From the NCBI RefSeq assembly GCF_020171845.1, contig NZ_JAIVAM010000008.1:62001-126000 (forward strand): a DNA stretch of 64,000 nt, in the 5' to 3' direction. The notes beneath the pieces are model-generated. The model was given only the letters and a program-made list of their open reading frames with translations. It was not told the DNA's origin and did not search any database. Both the position numbers and the translations under genes were made by a program. Position 1 is the stretch's first letter, and each line of letters starts with the position of its first letter. This DNA comes from Cytobacillus kochii. GTDB lineage: Bacteria; Bacillota; Bacilli; Bacillales; Cytobacillaceae. This document shows positions 1 through 11,051 of this stretch, one piece after another.

Positions 1-198
1 GATTTTCTCATTGAATTTGTATAAAAAGCCAATTGGAACAAAAAATAGATGTATTGTTAGCTTCCTCGCTGATTAGTAAACGTGAAAAAAGATGAGATCG
101 AGGATTAACTGTTACAGCCATCATTTTTTGCCTGCAAAACGCCATATTAGGTTACCTGATTGTTTAACAGATGAAAAGATGTATTTTTGGAGGTTAGT
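1..198. other. Upstream region of sleB
   Basis: No complete gene is visible here. The forward frame starting at base 1 is open only to a stop at 22-24, so this could be the tail of an upstream gene, but that cannot be shown. A CATATTA sequence at 143-149 resembles the -10 element of forespore sigma-G promoters, which would suit sleB, but I see no good matching -35 element. The sleB ribosome binding site GGAGG is at 189-193. Confidence 0.3.
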
Positions 199-1044
199 AT
201 GATGAAACAACTATTGATGTTTACTAAAGTGATGCTAATACTACTGCTTATAGCGACGACTATTCCAATGGCTGAATTGGATAAGTCGGCAAATGCTTTT
301 TCGAATCAAGTGATTAGACAAGGAGCGATAGGCGATGATGTCATTGAGCTACAAGCAAGATTGCAATATTTAGGATTCTATAATGGTAAAATCGATGGGG
401 TCTTCGGATGGGGCACATATTGGGCATTACGTAATTTTCAATATGAATTTGGCTTGGATATAGATGGGCTTGCTGGTTCTGGTACGAAGGAAAAGTTGGT
501 GAGTGCGTCAAATTATGATAAGCAATATGTGAAGAATCAAATTAATCAAGGGAATTCATTTACACATTATGGCGGCACGGATTTAAGTCAACAAGCACCT
601 GCTAATAATAGTGGATCAAATCAAAATGATGGTAATGCATCAAGTGGTAATTCCGGTGGTACAACTTCAGCAAATGTTCCTAGTGGATTCTCGGAAAACG
701 ACATACAAATGATGGCAAATGCGGTATACGGTGAGGCGCGTGGCGAACCTTATATAGGGCAGGTAGCGGTAGCGGCAGTAATATTGAACAGAGTAGAAAG
801 TGCGTCTTTTCCAGATACGGTTTATGGTGTGATCTTTGAACCAAGAGCATTTACGGCGGTTGCAGATGGGCAAATTTGGCTAACACCTAATGAAACAGCG
901 AGGGAAGCAGTGATAGATGCAATTAATGGCTGGGATCCGAGTGGAGATGCCCTTTATTACTTTAATCCAGATACTGCAACAAGTCCATGGATTTGGACAA
1001 GGCCACAAATTAAAAAAATTGGACAACATATTTTCTGTAAATAA
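199..1044 (+). CDS. sleB: Spore cortex-lytic enzyme SleB
   Basis: SleB is a lytic transglycosylase that degrades spore cortex peptidoglycan containing muramic delta-lactam during germination. The protein of about 281 residues has an N-terminal hydrophobic export signal, a peptidoglycan-binding type 1 domain (around residues 45-100, with GDDVIELQARLQYLGFYNG), a Ser/Asn/Gly-rich linker, and a C-terminal SleB/CwlJ hydrolase domain (from about 165; NAVYGEARGEPYIGQVAVAA). The start is placed at the ATG at 199 (or 202) because GGAGG at 189-193 lies just upstream; an in-frame TTG at 187 overlaps that site. ypeB follows 13 bases downstream, the usual partnership in which SleB and YpeB depend on each other for stability in the dormant spore. 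Confidence 0.96.
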   Translation: MMKQLLMFTKVMLILLLIATTIPMAELDKSANAFSNQVIRQGAIGDDVIELQARLQYLGFYNGKIDGVFGWGTYWALRNFQYEFGLDIDGLAGSGTKEKLVSASNYDKQYVKNQINQGNSFTHYGGTDLSQQAPANNSGSNQNDGNASSGNSGGTTSANVPSGFSENDIQMMANAVYGEARGEPYIGQVAVAAVILNRVESASFPDTVYGVIFEPRAFTAVADGQIWLTPNETAREAVIDAINGWDPSGDALYYFNPDTATSPWIWTRPQIKKIGQHIFCK

Positions 1045-1057
1045 GGAGTGAAGTCAC

Positions 1058-2407
1058 GTGTTAAAAGGAATACTCATAACTGTTCTTTCAGTTGGTGTTA
1101 TCGGAACTGCTGTCTGGGGTTATCAAGAACATCGTGAGAAAAATGCGATATTAATTAACGCAGAAAACAATTATCAACGTGCATTTCATGAACTCACTTA
1201 TGAAATCGATGTATTACATGATAAAATCGGATCTACATTGGCAATGAATTCTAGAAGTTCACTGTCTCCTGCGCTTGCGGATGTTTGGAGAATTACCTCT
1301 CAAGCACATTCAGATGTAGGTCAACTACCACTATCCCTTTTACCATTTAATAAGACGGAAGAATTTTTAGCACAAATTGGTGAGTTTAGTTATAAGGCAG
1401 CGATTAGAGACTTGGATAAAGACCCATTGACTGATGAAGAATATCAGTCTTTACAAGGATTATATAAGCAGGCAGCAGATATTCAATCAGAATTACGGAA
1501 TGTGCAGCATATGGTCGTCAAAAATGACTTACGTTGGATGGATGTAGAAACAGCGCTTGCTACAAATAATGAAGCAGCAGATAATACAATTATAGACGGC
1601 TTTCAAACCGTCGAAAAAACAGTTGAGGGATACGATGAAACGGATTTAGGTCCCGCATTTGTAAGTATGCAAAAGAAAGATGAGAACTATCAATACTTAG
1701 AAGGAAAAGAAATATCTAAAAAAGAAGCTGTATCAGAAGCGAAGAAATATGCGCAATCCCCTGATGATGTTAAAGCAACCGTGGCAGAAAATGGCGAAGG
1801 ATCGGATTATGGATTTTTTAGTGTATCACTAAGGTCTCCTAAAGAAAGTATAGAAACCAATTTAGATATTACTAAAAAGGGCGGTTATCCTATTTGGCTT
1901 ATCACGGCAAGAGGTGTAAAACAACAAAAAATTAGTCTGGAAGATGCTCATCAATCAGCAGTGAAATTTTTAAGGGATAATGAATTTGAAGATCTTGATC
2001 TATTTGAAAGTGTGCAATATGATCAAATGGGCGTGTTTACATTTGTGTCTAAACAGGACGATGTAAGAATTTACCCAGATTCAATTAAGATGAAAGTAGC
2101 ATTAGATAATGGGCAAATTTTAGGATTTTCAGCAGAGGATTATTTGAAATCCCATCATAAGCGAGATATTCCTCAAGCTGTGTTAGCAAAAGAGGAAGCA
2201 AGAGAAAAAATCAATAGTCAACTAAAAATTATGGATGACCGTTTAGCGATTATATTGAATGATAGTAATGAAGAAGTACTTTGTTATGAATTTACTGGGA
2301 CATTAGGTGAAGACACGTATCGCATCTATATTAATAGTGAAAATGGAAGAGAAGAAAAAGTAGAAAAATTGCAAAATGCAGAACCGATTTATGAAGATGT
2401 GGTATAA
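1058..2407 (+). CDS. ypeB: Germination protein YpeB
   Basis: YpeB is a forespore membrane protein needed for assembly and stability of SleB in the spore. The 449-residue product has an N-terminal transmembrane anchor (about residues 3-22) and a long extracytoplasmic part ending in PepSY-type repeats (for example the KEAVSEAKKYA and EDAHQSAVKFL stretches, about 225-450). The start is GTG at 1058, preceded by AAGGAGTG at 1043-1050. It is the second gene of a sleB-ypeB operon and is followed directly by an intrinsic terminator. The length matches the family. Confidence 0.95.
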   Translation: MLKGILITVLSVGVIGTAVWGYQEHREKNAILINAENNYQRAFHELTYEIDVLHDKIGSTLAMNSRSSLSPALADVWRITSQAHSDVGQLPLSLLPFNKTEEFLAQIGEFSYKAAIRDLDKDPLTDEEYQSLQGLYKQAADIQSELRNVQHMVVKNDLRWMDVETALATNNEAADNTIIDGFQTVEKTVEGYDETDLGPAFVSMQKKDENYQYLEGKEISKKEAVSEAKKYAQSPDDVKATVAENGEGSDYGFFSVSLRSPKESIETNLDITKKGGYPIWLITARGVKQQKISLEDAHQSAVKFLRDNEFEDLDLFESVQYDQMGVFTFVSKQDDVRIYPDSIKMKVALDNGQILGFSAEDYLKSHHKRDIPQAVLAKEEAREKINSQLKIMDDRLAIILNDSNEEVLCYEFTGTLGEDTYRIYINSENGREEKVEKLQNAEPIYEDVV

Positions 2408-2416
2408 GGCAAATAA

Positions 2417-2447
2417 GGACCCGAAAAGGGTTCTTTTTGTTTTTTTT
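2417..2447 (+). terminator. Intrinsic terminator of sleB-ypeB
   Basis: A short GGACCC/GGGTTC stem (one G-U pair) with a GAAA-type loop is followed by a long T-rich tract. It starts about ten bases after the ypeB stop codon. Confidence 0.8.
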
Positions 2448-2636
2448 ATGGAAATCATTGGCTAAATAAAGACATGAAGATGAAATATAAACGTAGAAAA
2501 AAATTAGGACTAAATAGAGTAATGCGATTATACCATGATGTTAATAAATCTCATCTCATTCAAATAAAAATATAGTTCTTTTGTAACAGTTAAGTGATAA
2601 AATAAGGAAAAGTAGAAAAGATTAGGAGGGAATACA

Positions 2637-3290
2637 TTGTCACCAGGTGATCAATTGTATATAGAACATTATCTATCAAGTGAGGGCAAGTACATATCTA
2701 GAATTGCTGAAATTAAAGAGGATATATTACATATTCATTATCCCGTTTGTTTACAAACGAATCGGAAAATGTACTTAGTAGATGGAAGAAGAATTAAGTG
2801 TGTTGCTTACAATGCAAATGGGAAAATGTTTTTCTTCTCTGGAAGAGTGGTCGGTCGAATGATGCAGTCAACACCATTATTGAAAATTGCTTATGCAAAA
2901 GAATTTACTCATGAGAAGGAACAAATGAGGGAGTATGTTAGAGTTGATTTCAATGAATCTGTTGAAATTCAACCCGTAGGTGAAGGGATGTCTCATTCTA
3001 TTATAGGGATAAGTAGAAATATAAGTGCAGGGGGAATAGCTGTAGTTGTTAATCATTTCACCTATTTGTATAAACCATCGCCCTATTTATTGCGTTTTAC
3101 ACTTGTGATAGAAGGTAAAAAGCGTTCCTTTGTTTTAGCGTCAGAATATGTAAGGAAAGAGGCATTAGCAGATGGGCGTCTCGTTATATCATTTAGATTT
3201 CCACAAATAAATGCAGAAGATAGACAAGCAATGATGAGGTTTTGCTTCGAACAACAGTTACTTCATATGAAGAAAAGTAAACAATCTTAA
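2637..3290 (+). CDS. motI: PilZ-domain c-di-GMP receptor MotI (YpfA/DgrA)
   Basis: This 217-residue protein has the two-domain YcgR-like layout: an N-terminal YcgR_2-type barrel (about 1-95) and a C-terminal PilZ domain (about 98-210). The c-di-GMP-binding signature is intact: RxxxR in MREYVR (about residue 99-104) and NxSxxG in RNISAGG (about 128). In B. subtilis the orthologue binds c-di-GMP and inhibits the flagellar motor by contacting MotA. The start is TTG at 2637, chosen because AGGAGG lies at 2624-2629 with 7-base spacing. It sits between ypeB and ypfB as in B. subtilis. Motor inhibition here is inferred from the family. Confidence 0.9.
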   Translation: MSPGDQLYIEHYLSSEGKYISRIAEIKEDILHIHYPVCLQTNRKMYLVDGRRIKCVAYNANGKMFFFSGRVVGRMMQSTPLLKIAYAKEFTHEKEQMREYVRVDFNESVEIQPVGEGMSHSIIGISRNISAGGIAVVVNHFTYLYKPSPYLLRFTLVIEGKKRSFVLASEYVRKEALADGRLVISFRFPQINAEDRQAMMRFCFEQQLLHMKKSKQS

Positions 3291-3346
3291 GCAGAACAGC
3301 ATAAAATCTCTTTTGTGTCTCCATAATGATTAATGGAGGTGGAAGG

Positions 3347-3532
3347 GTGAAAGTATTCGAACGTACACTCATACTATTAATCATTTTTCATCTTGGGTTG
3401 TTACTATTATTTCAAACCGTTTTTCATTATTTACATCTATTTCCGGATTTTAATGAAGTGACAAGATATGAAGGAGTGAATCATCATTTAGAATATAATG
3501 ATGAGGAAGTATTTTACTTAAATAGGCCTTAA
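3347..3532 (+). CDS. ypfB: Small membrane protein YpfB
   Basis: A 61-residue protein with a single N-terminal transmembrane helix (about residues 6-28, LILLIIFHLGLLLLFQ) and a short acidic C-terminus. GTG at 3347 is the likely start, since GGAGG at 3335-3339 lies 7 bases before it; an in-frame ATG at 3326 lies upstream of that site. Position between motI and cmk and the size match B. subtilis YpfB, whose function is unknown. It is probably co-transcribed with motI. Confidence 0.75.
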   Translation: MKVFERTLILLIIFHLGLLLLFQTVFHYLHLFPDFNEVTRYEGVNHHLEYNDEEVFYLNRP

Positions 3533-3587
3533 CTTGATTTTATGATGAAAGTCAGGCCAACAGAAACAATAGCTTTACAGACCTTTT

Positions 3588-3617
3588 GGATTGTTCTTCC
3601 TGAGAACATCCTTTTTT
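3588..3617 (+). terminator. Intrinsic terminator after ypfB
   Basis: GGATTGTTCT pairs with AGAACATCC (one bulged T) around a TCCTG loop, followed by TTTTTT. It separates the motI-ypfB unit from cmk. Confidence 0.7.
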
Positions 3618-3709
3618 AGTGTTTCTCTTATTTTTTTTAAACGACCATATTATTTTAATTAATAAAAAGACTCCTTATTAGAAGAGGGGATTATTAATGA
3701 CACATAATC

Positions 3710-3737
3710 ATTACAACTAATTAAGTGAATTTATGAT
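3710..3737 (+). promoter_or_regulatory. Possible sigma-A promoter for cmk
   Basis: ATTACA (-35-like, 4/6) and TATGAT (-10, 5/6) are separated by 16 bases, about 50 bases before cmk. The match is moderate. Confidence 0.4.
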
Positions 3738-3787
3738 AGAATATAAAACGTAAAGAATATATTTGTATAGGTATTTCAGGAGGGTTT

Positions 3788-4459
3788 ATGAATAAAATAT
3801 CAATTGCCATAGATGGACCTGCAGCAGCGGGGAAAAGTACAGTTGCTAAAATCATAGCTGAGAAGCTTCATTATATTTATATAGATACAGGGGCGATGTA
3901 TCGCGCGTTAACATTTAAAGCGTTGCAGTCAGAAATAGATATAAATGATGAAGAATCTTTAATTCATTTGTTAAAAGAGACAGACATTGTCTTAAATCCT
4001 GGAGAATCTGGCCAACGTATTCTTTTAGATGGGTTAGATGTTTCTACGGAAATTAGAACAGCTGAAGTAACTAATTCAGTGTCTACGGTTTCTAAACATA
4101 AGCAGGTAAGAGAAGAAATGGTTGCCCGTCAACAACGCTTCGGTCAAGAAGGTGGTGTAGTGATGGATGGCCGCGATATTGGTACACATGTTTTACCTGA
4201 TGCAGAAGTAAAAGTGTTTCTTTTAGCATCAGTGGATGAACGAGCAGCTCGACGCCACGCTGAAAACTTAGAAAAGGGTTTTCCTTCAGATTTAGCTCTT
4301 TTAAAAGAGGAAATTGCTAATAGAGATAAGTTAGATTCGGAAAGGGAAGTTGCACCACTCAAAAAAGCTGAGGATGCAGTGGAATTGGATACAACATCAC
4401 TAAGCATTCACGAAGTTGTTGATAGAATTATGAAGTTGGTTGAGGAAAGGATTCAATAA
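3788..4459 (+). CDS. cmk: Cytidylate kinase
   Basis: Phosphorylates CMP and dCMP to the diphosphates with ATP, in nucleotide salvage and RNA turnover. The 223-residue protein carries the P-loop GPAAAGKST at residues 10-18, the CMP-binding IDTGAMYRA segment (about 34-42), the DGRDIGT motif (about 127-133) and the lid region with ERAARR. The start ATG at 3788 follows GGAGGG. It heads a likely operon with the acyltransferase gene two bases downstream and the S1-like gene, a typical Bacillus arrangement. Confidence 0.97.
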   Translation: MNKISIAIDGPAAAGKSTVAKIIAEKLHYIYIDTGAMYRALTFKALQSEIDINDEESLIHLLKETDIVLNPGESGQRILLDGLDVSTEIRTAEVTNSVSTVSKHKQVREEMVARQQRFGQEGGVVMDGRDIGTHVLPDAEVKVFLLASVDERAARRHAENLEKGFPSDLALLKEEIANRDKLDSEREVAPLKKAEDAVELDTTSLSIHEVVDRIMKLVEERIQ

Positions 4460-4460
4460 T

Positions 4461-5042
4461 ATGAGTGTATATACATTTGCACGCTCTTTAGTATACGGCT
4501 TATTAAAGCCCGTTTATCGCATGGATGTGAAAGGTAGGGAGAATGTCCCAGCAGAAGGTGGCGTCCTTTTATGTTGCAATCATATTGATAACCTGGATCC
4601 GCCAATTGTAGGGATTACAGCGCCACGAGACATTCACTTTATGGCAAAAGAAGAGTTGTTTAACGTGCCAGTTTTAGGGAAGTTATTACCACATCTGAAT
4701 GCTTTTTCTGTAAAAAGAGGAATGAGTGATCGTGAAGCGTTGAGAAAAGGGTTAAAGGTTCTTAAAGAAGGGCATGTTTTAGGTTTATTTCCAGAAGGGA
4801 CGAGGAGTAAAACGGGAGAAGTTGGTAAAGGTCTTGCTGGTGCAGGGTTCTTTGCTCTTCGTTCTGATGCTGCTGTCGTACCTTGTGCCATCATTGGCCC
4901 GTATAAACCTTTTAAGAAATTAAAAGTTGTCTACGGAAAGCCTATCCCAATGGATGAAATCCGGGCAAACAAAGTCAACGCAGAAGAAACAACGGATATC
5001 ATTATGAATGAAATTAAAAAATTAATCGAACAGAATCGCTAA
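4461..5042 (+). CDS. plsC: 1-acyl-sn-glycerol-3-phosphate acyltransferase (PlsC family)
   Basis: Transfers an acyl chain to lysophosphatidic acid at the membrane, the second acylation of phospholipid synthesis. The 193-residue protein has the acyltransferase signatures NHxxxxD (NHIDNLD, about residue 42-48) and FPEGTRS (about 110-116). The start is ATG at 4461, with GAGGAAAGG at 4442-4449 inside the end of cmk; an in-frame upstream TTG would overlap cmk. Family membership is clear. The exact acyl donor cannot be read from the sequence. Confidence 0.88.
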   Translation: MSVYTFARSLVYGLLKPVYRMDVKGRENVPAEGGVLLCCNHIDNLDPPIVGITAPRDIHFMAKEELFNVPVLGKLLPHLNAFSVKRGMSDREALRKGLKVLKEGHVLGLFPEGTRSKTGEVGKGLAGAGFFALRSDAAVVPCAIIGPYKPFKKLKVVYGKPIPMDEIRANKVNAEETTDIIMNEIKKLIEQNR

Positions 5043-5044
5043 AC

Positions 5045-5165
5045 CTTCTTACTTGACAAAAGGTGCTATTTGTAAGAAGTTTATAAAAAGGCATTTTATA
5101 TTTCAGGATCAAAGTGGTTTTACAACTCTAGTTTATTTAGTGCAATTTACACTTTGTAAGATTGC
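5045..5165 (+). promoter_or_regulatory. Structured leader before the S1-like gene
   Basis: Two hairpins lie in the 173-base gap before the S1-domain gene. One pairs CTTCTTAC (5045-5052) perfectly with GTAAGAAG (5072-5079). The other, at 5142-5165, pairs GCAATTTAC with GTAAGATTGC around ACTTT, leaving one bulged G. A TTGACA at 5053-5058 has no convincing -10 at the right distance. Ribosomal protein S1 genes are autoregulated through leaders in other bacteria, but such a role here is only inferred. Confidence 0.4.
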
Positions 5166-5215
5166 ATTTTATAAGTGGAAAATGAAATTAGCCATTGGAT
5201 TAAGGAGGAATACAT

Positions 5216-7427
<2,212 letters not shown>

Positions 7428-7438
7428 TGTTTAAAAAA

Positions 7439-7470
7439 AGAGGCTACTTACAAAAGTAGTCTCTTTTTTT
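7439..7470 (+). terminator. Intrinsic terminator after fni
   Basis: An 11-bp stem (AGAGGCTACTT with AAGTAGTCTCT, one G-U pair) around ACAA is followed by seven T's, ten bases after the fni stop. Confidence 0.9.
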
Positions 7471-7518
7471 ACGTTAAAAGTTTTTTGATTTTTAAACTAT
7501 ATCATTAATCAAAGTCAT

Positions 7519-7569
7519 AAAAAAGAAGAGCGCGACTTTGTTGACTGAATACAAAACAAAAGTCGCGCT
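7519..7569 (-). terminator. Intrinsic terminator of ypzI (reverse strand)
   Basis: Read on the minus strand, AGCGCGACTTT pairs with AAAGTCGCGCT around a loop of about 19 bases, followed by CTTCTTTTTT. It lies downstream of the reverse-strand gene ypzI. An additional short GCGCG-type inverted repeat (ACGCGAA/TTCGCGT) lies between it and the gene. Confidence 0.7.
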
Positions 7570-7656
7570 AATACGCGAAAAGGACAAAAATACTTAAAGT
7601 AAAACAGTTAAATAAAGAGTATTCGCGTTACTAAGAGGTTTCACAATTCTTTTAAG

Positions 7657-7794
7657 TTATTCATTATTATTTAATTTGCGTGCATTTTCTGGACTTTGCA
7701 TTGATGTTGCCCCGTCGTATTGAATACTTTGGTCACGATCTGATTCTACTCTCTTACTGCTTTTTAGTTTTTTTTCCTGACGATCTTTTCCCAT
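7657..7794 (-). CDS. ypzI: YpzI family small protein
   Basis: A 45-residue reading frame on the reverse strand beginning MGKDRQEKKLKSSKRV and ending in an Asn-rich tail (KLNNNE). A very strong ribosome site, AGGAGGTG, lies 6 bases before the ATG on the minus strand. The highly charged sequence with the SPENARK segment matches my recollection of the Bacillus YpzI family, found at this position between fni and yphA. Function is unknown. It is transcribed against its neighbours and has its own terminator, which supports it being a real independent gene. Confidence 0.8.
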   Translation of the reverse strand: MGKDRQEKKLKSSKRVESDRDQSIQYDGATSMQSPENARKLNNNE

Positions 7795-7900
7795 ATCTAC
7801 ACCTCCTAATTATTAAGATAAGAAATCAGACATTTTTTATTCAAATAGATTAAACTACATATTTTCTACCCATAATGGGGATAGTAGGAGGTGTATTTAT

Positions 7901-8512
7901 TTGGAAGGTCTTTTCTTTTATTGGATTGCTTGGTCGCTTTGGATTATTGTCACATTTTTCGTAAGTAAGGCAAATACATACCGTTATTTAGCGTCATTCG
8001 CACTATTATTGCTTATTATCATTACGCCTTATCATTTTTCAATTGGAACGACAGAAATTGGTGTGAGTTTCTTTCTTCTCTACATTGCCGCTAGTTTTCT
8101 CTTTGTAAAATCGCAATGTGGTCATCCTCTCTATTTGGTTACATGTATGCTCATTGTCTCATTTGCTTACTGTGCTTTTCTCTGCTTTGAGATGTTTGAT
8201 CCAATTTGGGTTGTTTTTAACCGTGACTGGATGTTAGCCGGTATGTTAGCGTGTTTAGTCATACTTCTTCATAAGCAAGCGTTAAGCCGTATTTGTATAT
8301 TAATATTTGCTGCATTAAACGGGGAGGTAATATTTGCCCTTATTATTCAAAAGTATGGCTTTCCTTTCCAAATTGGATCTTTTGGCTTTCTTGATGTCCT
8401 AAGTATGGCATTTGTAGTTGTTTCTGGATGGAATATGATTGAATATTTGGCTGCTTACCTAGAAAGAAACTTAAACCCATTAGTAAAGGAGAAGCAAAAT
8501 TATCATGAATGA
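7901..8512 (+). CDS. yphA: Integral membrane protein YphA
   Basis: A 203-residue, very hydrophobic protein with about six or seven predicted transmembrane segments and no catalytic motif I can recognise. TTG at 7901 is the likely start because TAGGAGGTG lies at 7885-7893. It overlaps the next gene by 8 bases, so the two are translationally coupled. Position and length match B. subtilis YphA, which has no established function. Proximity to the YIEGIA protein suggests a joint role, perhaps in sporulation, but this is inference. Confidence 0.8.
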   Translation: MEGLFFYWIAWSLWIIVTFFVSKANTYRYLASFALLLLIIITPYHFSIGTTEIGVSFFLLYIAASFLFVKSQCGHPLYLVTCMLIVSFAYCAFLCFEMFDPIWVVFNRDWMLAGMLACLVILLHKQALSRICILIFAALNGEVIFALIIQKYGFPFQIGSFGFLDVLSMAFVVVSGWNMIEYLAAYLERNLNPLVKEKQNYHE

Positions 8513-9383
8513 ATATATCTATCCAGTTGTTTTAGGTGTAATTGTTGGCACATTAACAAGGATTTATATGTTAAGAACAGATTATCGACAGTACCCAACC
8601 TATCTACATGGGAAGATTATTCATATTGCTTTAGGTTTTATCGCTGCTGGATTAGGCAGTGTTGCCATCCCGTCAATCATGGAGGAGGATTTTACTGCAA
8701 TTACCTTCTTAACCGTTGCTGCTTCACAGTTCCGTGAGGTTAGAAATATGGAAAGAAATACGTTAACTGAGTTAGATAGTTATGAAATGGTTCCCCGAGG
8801 TAGGACTTATATAGAAGGAATTGCTATTGCCTTTGAAAGCAGGAATTATTTAGTCATGTTTACATCTCTTATTACTACATTATTTTACCTCTTATTTAAT
8901 CTTTGGGTAGCAATTATCGCTGCTGCTATTGCCGTCGTGTTATCAAAAGTAATGATGAGTGGTGGTAAGTTATCAGATATCGTGGAAATCAAATATGTAA
9001 AGCCGCATTTCGACGGAGCCGGATTATATGTTGATAACATTTATATTATGAACATTGGACTTCCGGAAAGACAAGAAGAAATTTTAAAGTATGGGATGGG
9101 TTTTATTCTGGTTCCGAAAAATTTTAATGTAAATACGACCATTGCAAATTTAGGGCAAAGACAAGCGATATTACATGATGTTTCAACGGCTCTAGGGGTC
9201 GTTACGGATTCCGGTGCCCCAGCACTTGTGCCATTAGCTAAACGGGATTTAGATGATGGGCGGGTAGGGGTATTCATTCTTCCTCAGGAAAGAACAGTTG
9301 AAAAAGCAATTAAAGTAATTGGTGGTGTACCAACTCTGGAAAATGCAATAAAAATGCCAAAAGAAATGCATGTACCGAAATAA
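8505..9383 (+). CDS. yphB: YIEGIA family membrane protein YphB
   Basis: A 292-residue protein with several transmembrane segments in its N-terminal half (about 5-25, 42-60, 120-150) and a soluble C-terminal half (about 165-290). It contains the family-naming sequence YIEGIAIAF at about residues 101-109. The ATG at 8505 overlaps yphA, and the nearest ribosome site AAGGAG (8487-8491) is rather distant, so translation probably depends on coupling. It is followed by the small gene annotated in this family as its capping complex subunit. Restriction to spore-formers suggests a sporulation role; the biochemical function is not known to me. Confidence 0.85.
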   Translation: MNEYIYPVVLGVIVGTLTRIYMLRTDYRQYPTYLHGKIIHIALGFIAAGLGSVAIPSIMEEDFTAITFLTVAASQFREVRNMERNTLTELDSYEMVPRGRTYIEGIAIAFESRNYLVMFTSLITTLFYLLFNLWVAIIAAAIAVVLSKVMMSGGKLSDIVEIKYVKPHFDGAGLYVDNIYIMNIGLPERQEEILKYGMGFILVPKNFNVNTTIANLGQRQAILHDVSTALGVVTDSGAPALVPLAKRDLDDGRVGVFILPQERTVEKAIKVIGGVPTLENAIKMPKEMHVPK

Positions 9384-9395
9384 AGGGAGGGACAA

Positions 9396-9584
9396 ATGAT
9401 GGAAATCAATAAATTTGTACTTGCAGTTATTACAACAAACCCAAAGAAAGTCCCTAGTGGTGCAGCCGTGTTTCATTGTGAGGATAAAAGAGAAATGGAA
9501 GTGATTGCTACAAATTTAGAAGCTATTTTAGACGGAATCGCTCATATGCTGACTGAAGAAATGTACGTGATTGTCCGCCATTAA
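9396..9584 (+). CDS. Small partner protein of YIEGIA (capping complex subunit family)
   Basis: A 61-62 residue soluble protein (MEINKFVLAVITTNPKK...) encoded 12 bases after yphB. The ATG at 9399 has GGGAGG at 9385-9390 at the better spacing; ATG at 9396 is the alternative. It matches the short conserved proteins found next to YIEGIA genes and called capping complex subunit for YIEGIA in protein family collections. No enzymatic motif is visible. The pairing suggests direct contact with the soluble half of the upstream membrane protein. Confidence 0.75.
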   Translation: MMEINKFVLAVITTNPKKVPSGAAVFHCEDKREMEVIATNLEAILDGIAHMLTEEMYVIVRH

Positions 9585-9644
9585 ATAATGAATATGCAGC
9601 TTCTCCTTGTAAGGAAGGTGGCTGTTTGGTAATATATTATAGTT

Positions 9645-9674
9645 GAACCCTTCATTAGTTGAAGGGTTTCTTTT
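9645..9674 (+). terminator. Intrinsic terminator after the yphA-yphB unit
   Basis: AACCCTTCA pairs with TGAAGGGTT around a TTAGT loop and is followed by a short T-rich stretch (TCTTTT). Confidence 0.8.
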
Positions 9675-9740
9675 AAATCAAATTTGCTTACATTAAATTA
9701 ATATAAGCAAGTATTTTAATGAAATTGAGGGGTGATGTTC

Positions 9741-11051
9741 GTGACAAAACCAGTACTGGCAATTGTCGGACGTCCAAACGTAGGAAAATCTACTATTTTT
9801 AACAGAATTGTTGGTGAACGAATTTCAATCGTTGAAGATATTCCTGGCGTTACAAGAGATCGCATTTATAGTTCTGCAGAATGGTTAACTCATGACTTTA
9901 ATATTATTGATACAGGTGGCATAGATATTGGGGACGAGCCCTTTTTAGAACAAATTCGTCAACAAGCTGAAATCGCTATCGACGAGGCTGATGTGATCGT
10001 TTTCTTAGTAAACGGTCGTGAAGGTGTGACATCTGCGGATGAAGAAGTAGCGAAAATTTTGTATAAAGCAAAAAAGCCTGTTGTTCTTGGAGTCAATAAA
10101 ATTGATAATCCAGAAATGAGACAAATGATTTATGACTTTTATTCCCTAGGCTTTGGTGAACCGTTTCCAATCTCAGGATCACATGGTTTAGGTTTGGGTG
10201 ATTTATTAGATGAGGCAGCTAAGAGCTTCCCTAATCATGAAGAAAATCAATACGATGATGATGTCATAAAGTTCTCGCTTATAGGCCGTCCAAATGTAGG
10301 GAAATCATCTTTAGTAAATGCTATTCTAGGAGAAGATCGCGTCATTGTTTCTAATGTAGCAGGAACGACAAGAGATGCGATTGACTCACAGCTTAAGTAT
10401 AATGGTGATGAGTATGTCATTATAGATACAGCGGGTATGCGGAAAAAAGGTAAAGTGTACGAAACGACTGAGAAATATAGTGTGTTACGTGCTTTAAGAG
10501 CCATAGAACGTTCTGACGTTGTTCTCATTGTACTAGATGGAGAAGAAGGTATCATTGAACAAGATAAGCGAATTGCAGGCTATGCACATGAAGCTGGTAG
10601 GGCTGTCATCATTGTTGTGAATAAATGGGATGCTGTTGAAAAAGATGAGAAAACAATGAAGAAGTTCGAACAAAATATTAGGGATCATTTCCAATTCCTT
10701 GATTACGCACCGATTGTTTTTCTATCAGCATTGACAAAGAAAAGAATTCATACATTGATTCCAATGGTGAACATTGCTAGTGAAAATCATATGATGCGCG
10801 TGGAAACAAATGTTTTAAATGATGTTATAATGGATGCAGTGGCAATGAACCCAACACCAACAGATAAGGGAAGAAGACTGCGAATATATTATGCTACCCA
10901 AGTAGCAATCAAACCGCCGACCTTCGTCGTATTTGTTAATGATCCTGAGCTTCTACACTTCTCTTATGAAAGATTTCTTGAAAACAGAATTAGAGATGCT
11001 TTTGGATTTGAAGGGACGCCAATTAAAATTATTGCAAGAGAGCGAAAATAA
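9741..11051 (+). CDS. der: Ribosome biogenesis GTPase Der (EngA)
   Basis: Der is an essential GTPase with two tandem G domains that assists 50S subunit assembly. Both P-loops are visible (GRPNVGKST near residue 10 and GRPNVGKSS near residue 182), each with DTGG/DTAG G3 and NKID/NKWD G4 motifs, followed by a C-terminal KH-like domain (about 350-436). GTG at 9741 is chosen: GAGGGG at 9727-9732 is 8 bases upstream and the product then begins [12 protein letters not shown], giving 436 residues as in B. subtilis. Confidence 0.97.
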   Translation: MTKPVLAIVGRPNVGKSTIFNRIVGERISIVEDIPGVTRDRIYSSAEWLTHDFNIIDTGGIDIGDEPFLEQIRQQAEIAIDEADVIVFLVNGREGVTSADEEVAKILYKAKKPVVLGVNKIDNPEMRQMIYDFYSLGFGEPFPISGSHGLGLGDLLDEAAKSFPNHEENQYDDDVIKFSLIGRPNVGKSSLVNAILGEDRVIVSNVAGTTRDAIDSQLKYNGDEYVIIDTAGMRKKGKVYETTEKYSVLRALRAIERSDVVLIVLDGEEGIIEQDKRIAGYAHEAGRAVIIVVNKWDAVEKDEKTMKKFEQNIRDHFQFLDYAPIVFLSALTKKRIHTLIPMVNIASENHMMRVETNVLNDVIMDAVAMNPTPTDKGRRLRIYYATQVAIKPPTFVVFVNDPELLHFSYERFLENRIRDAFGFEGTPIKIIARERK

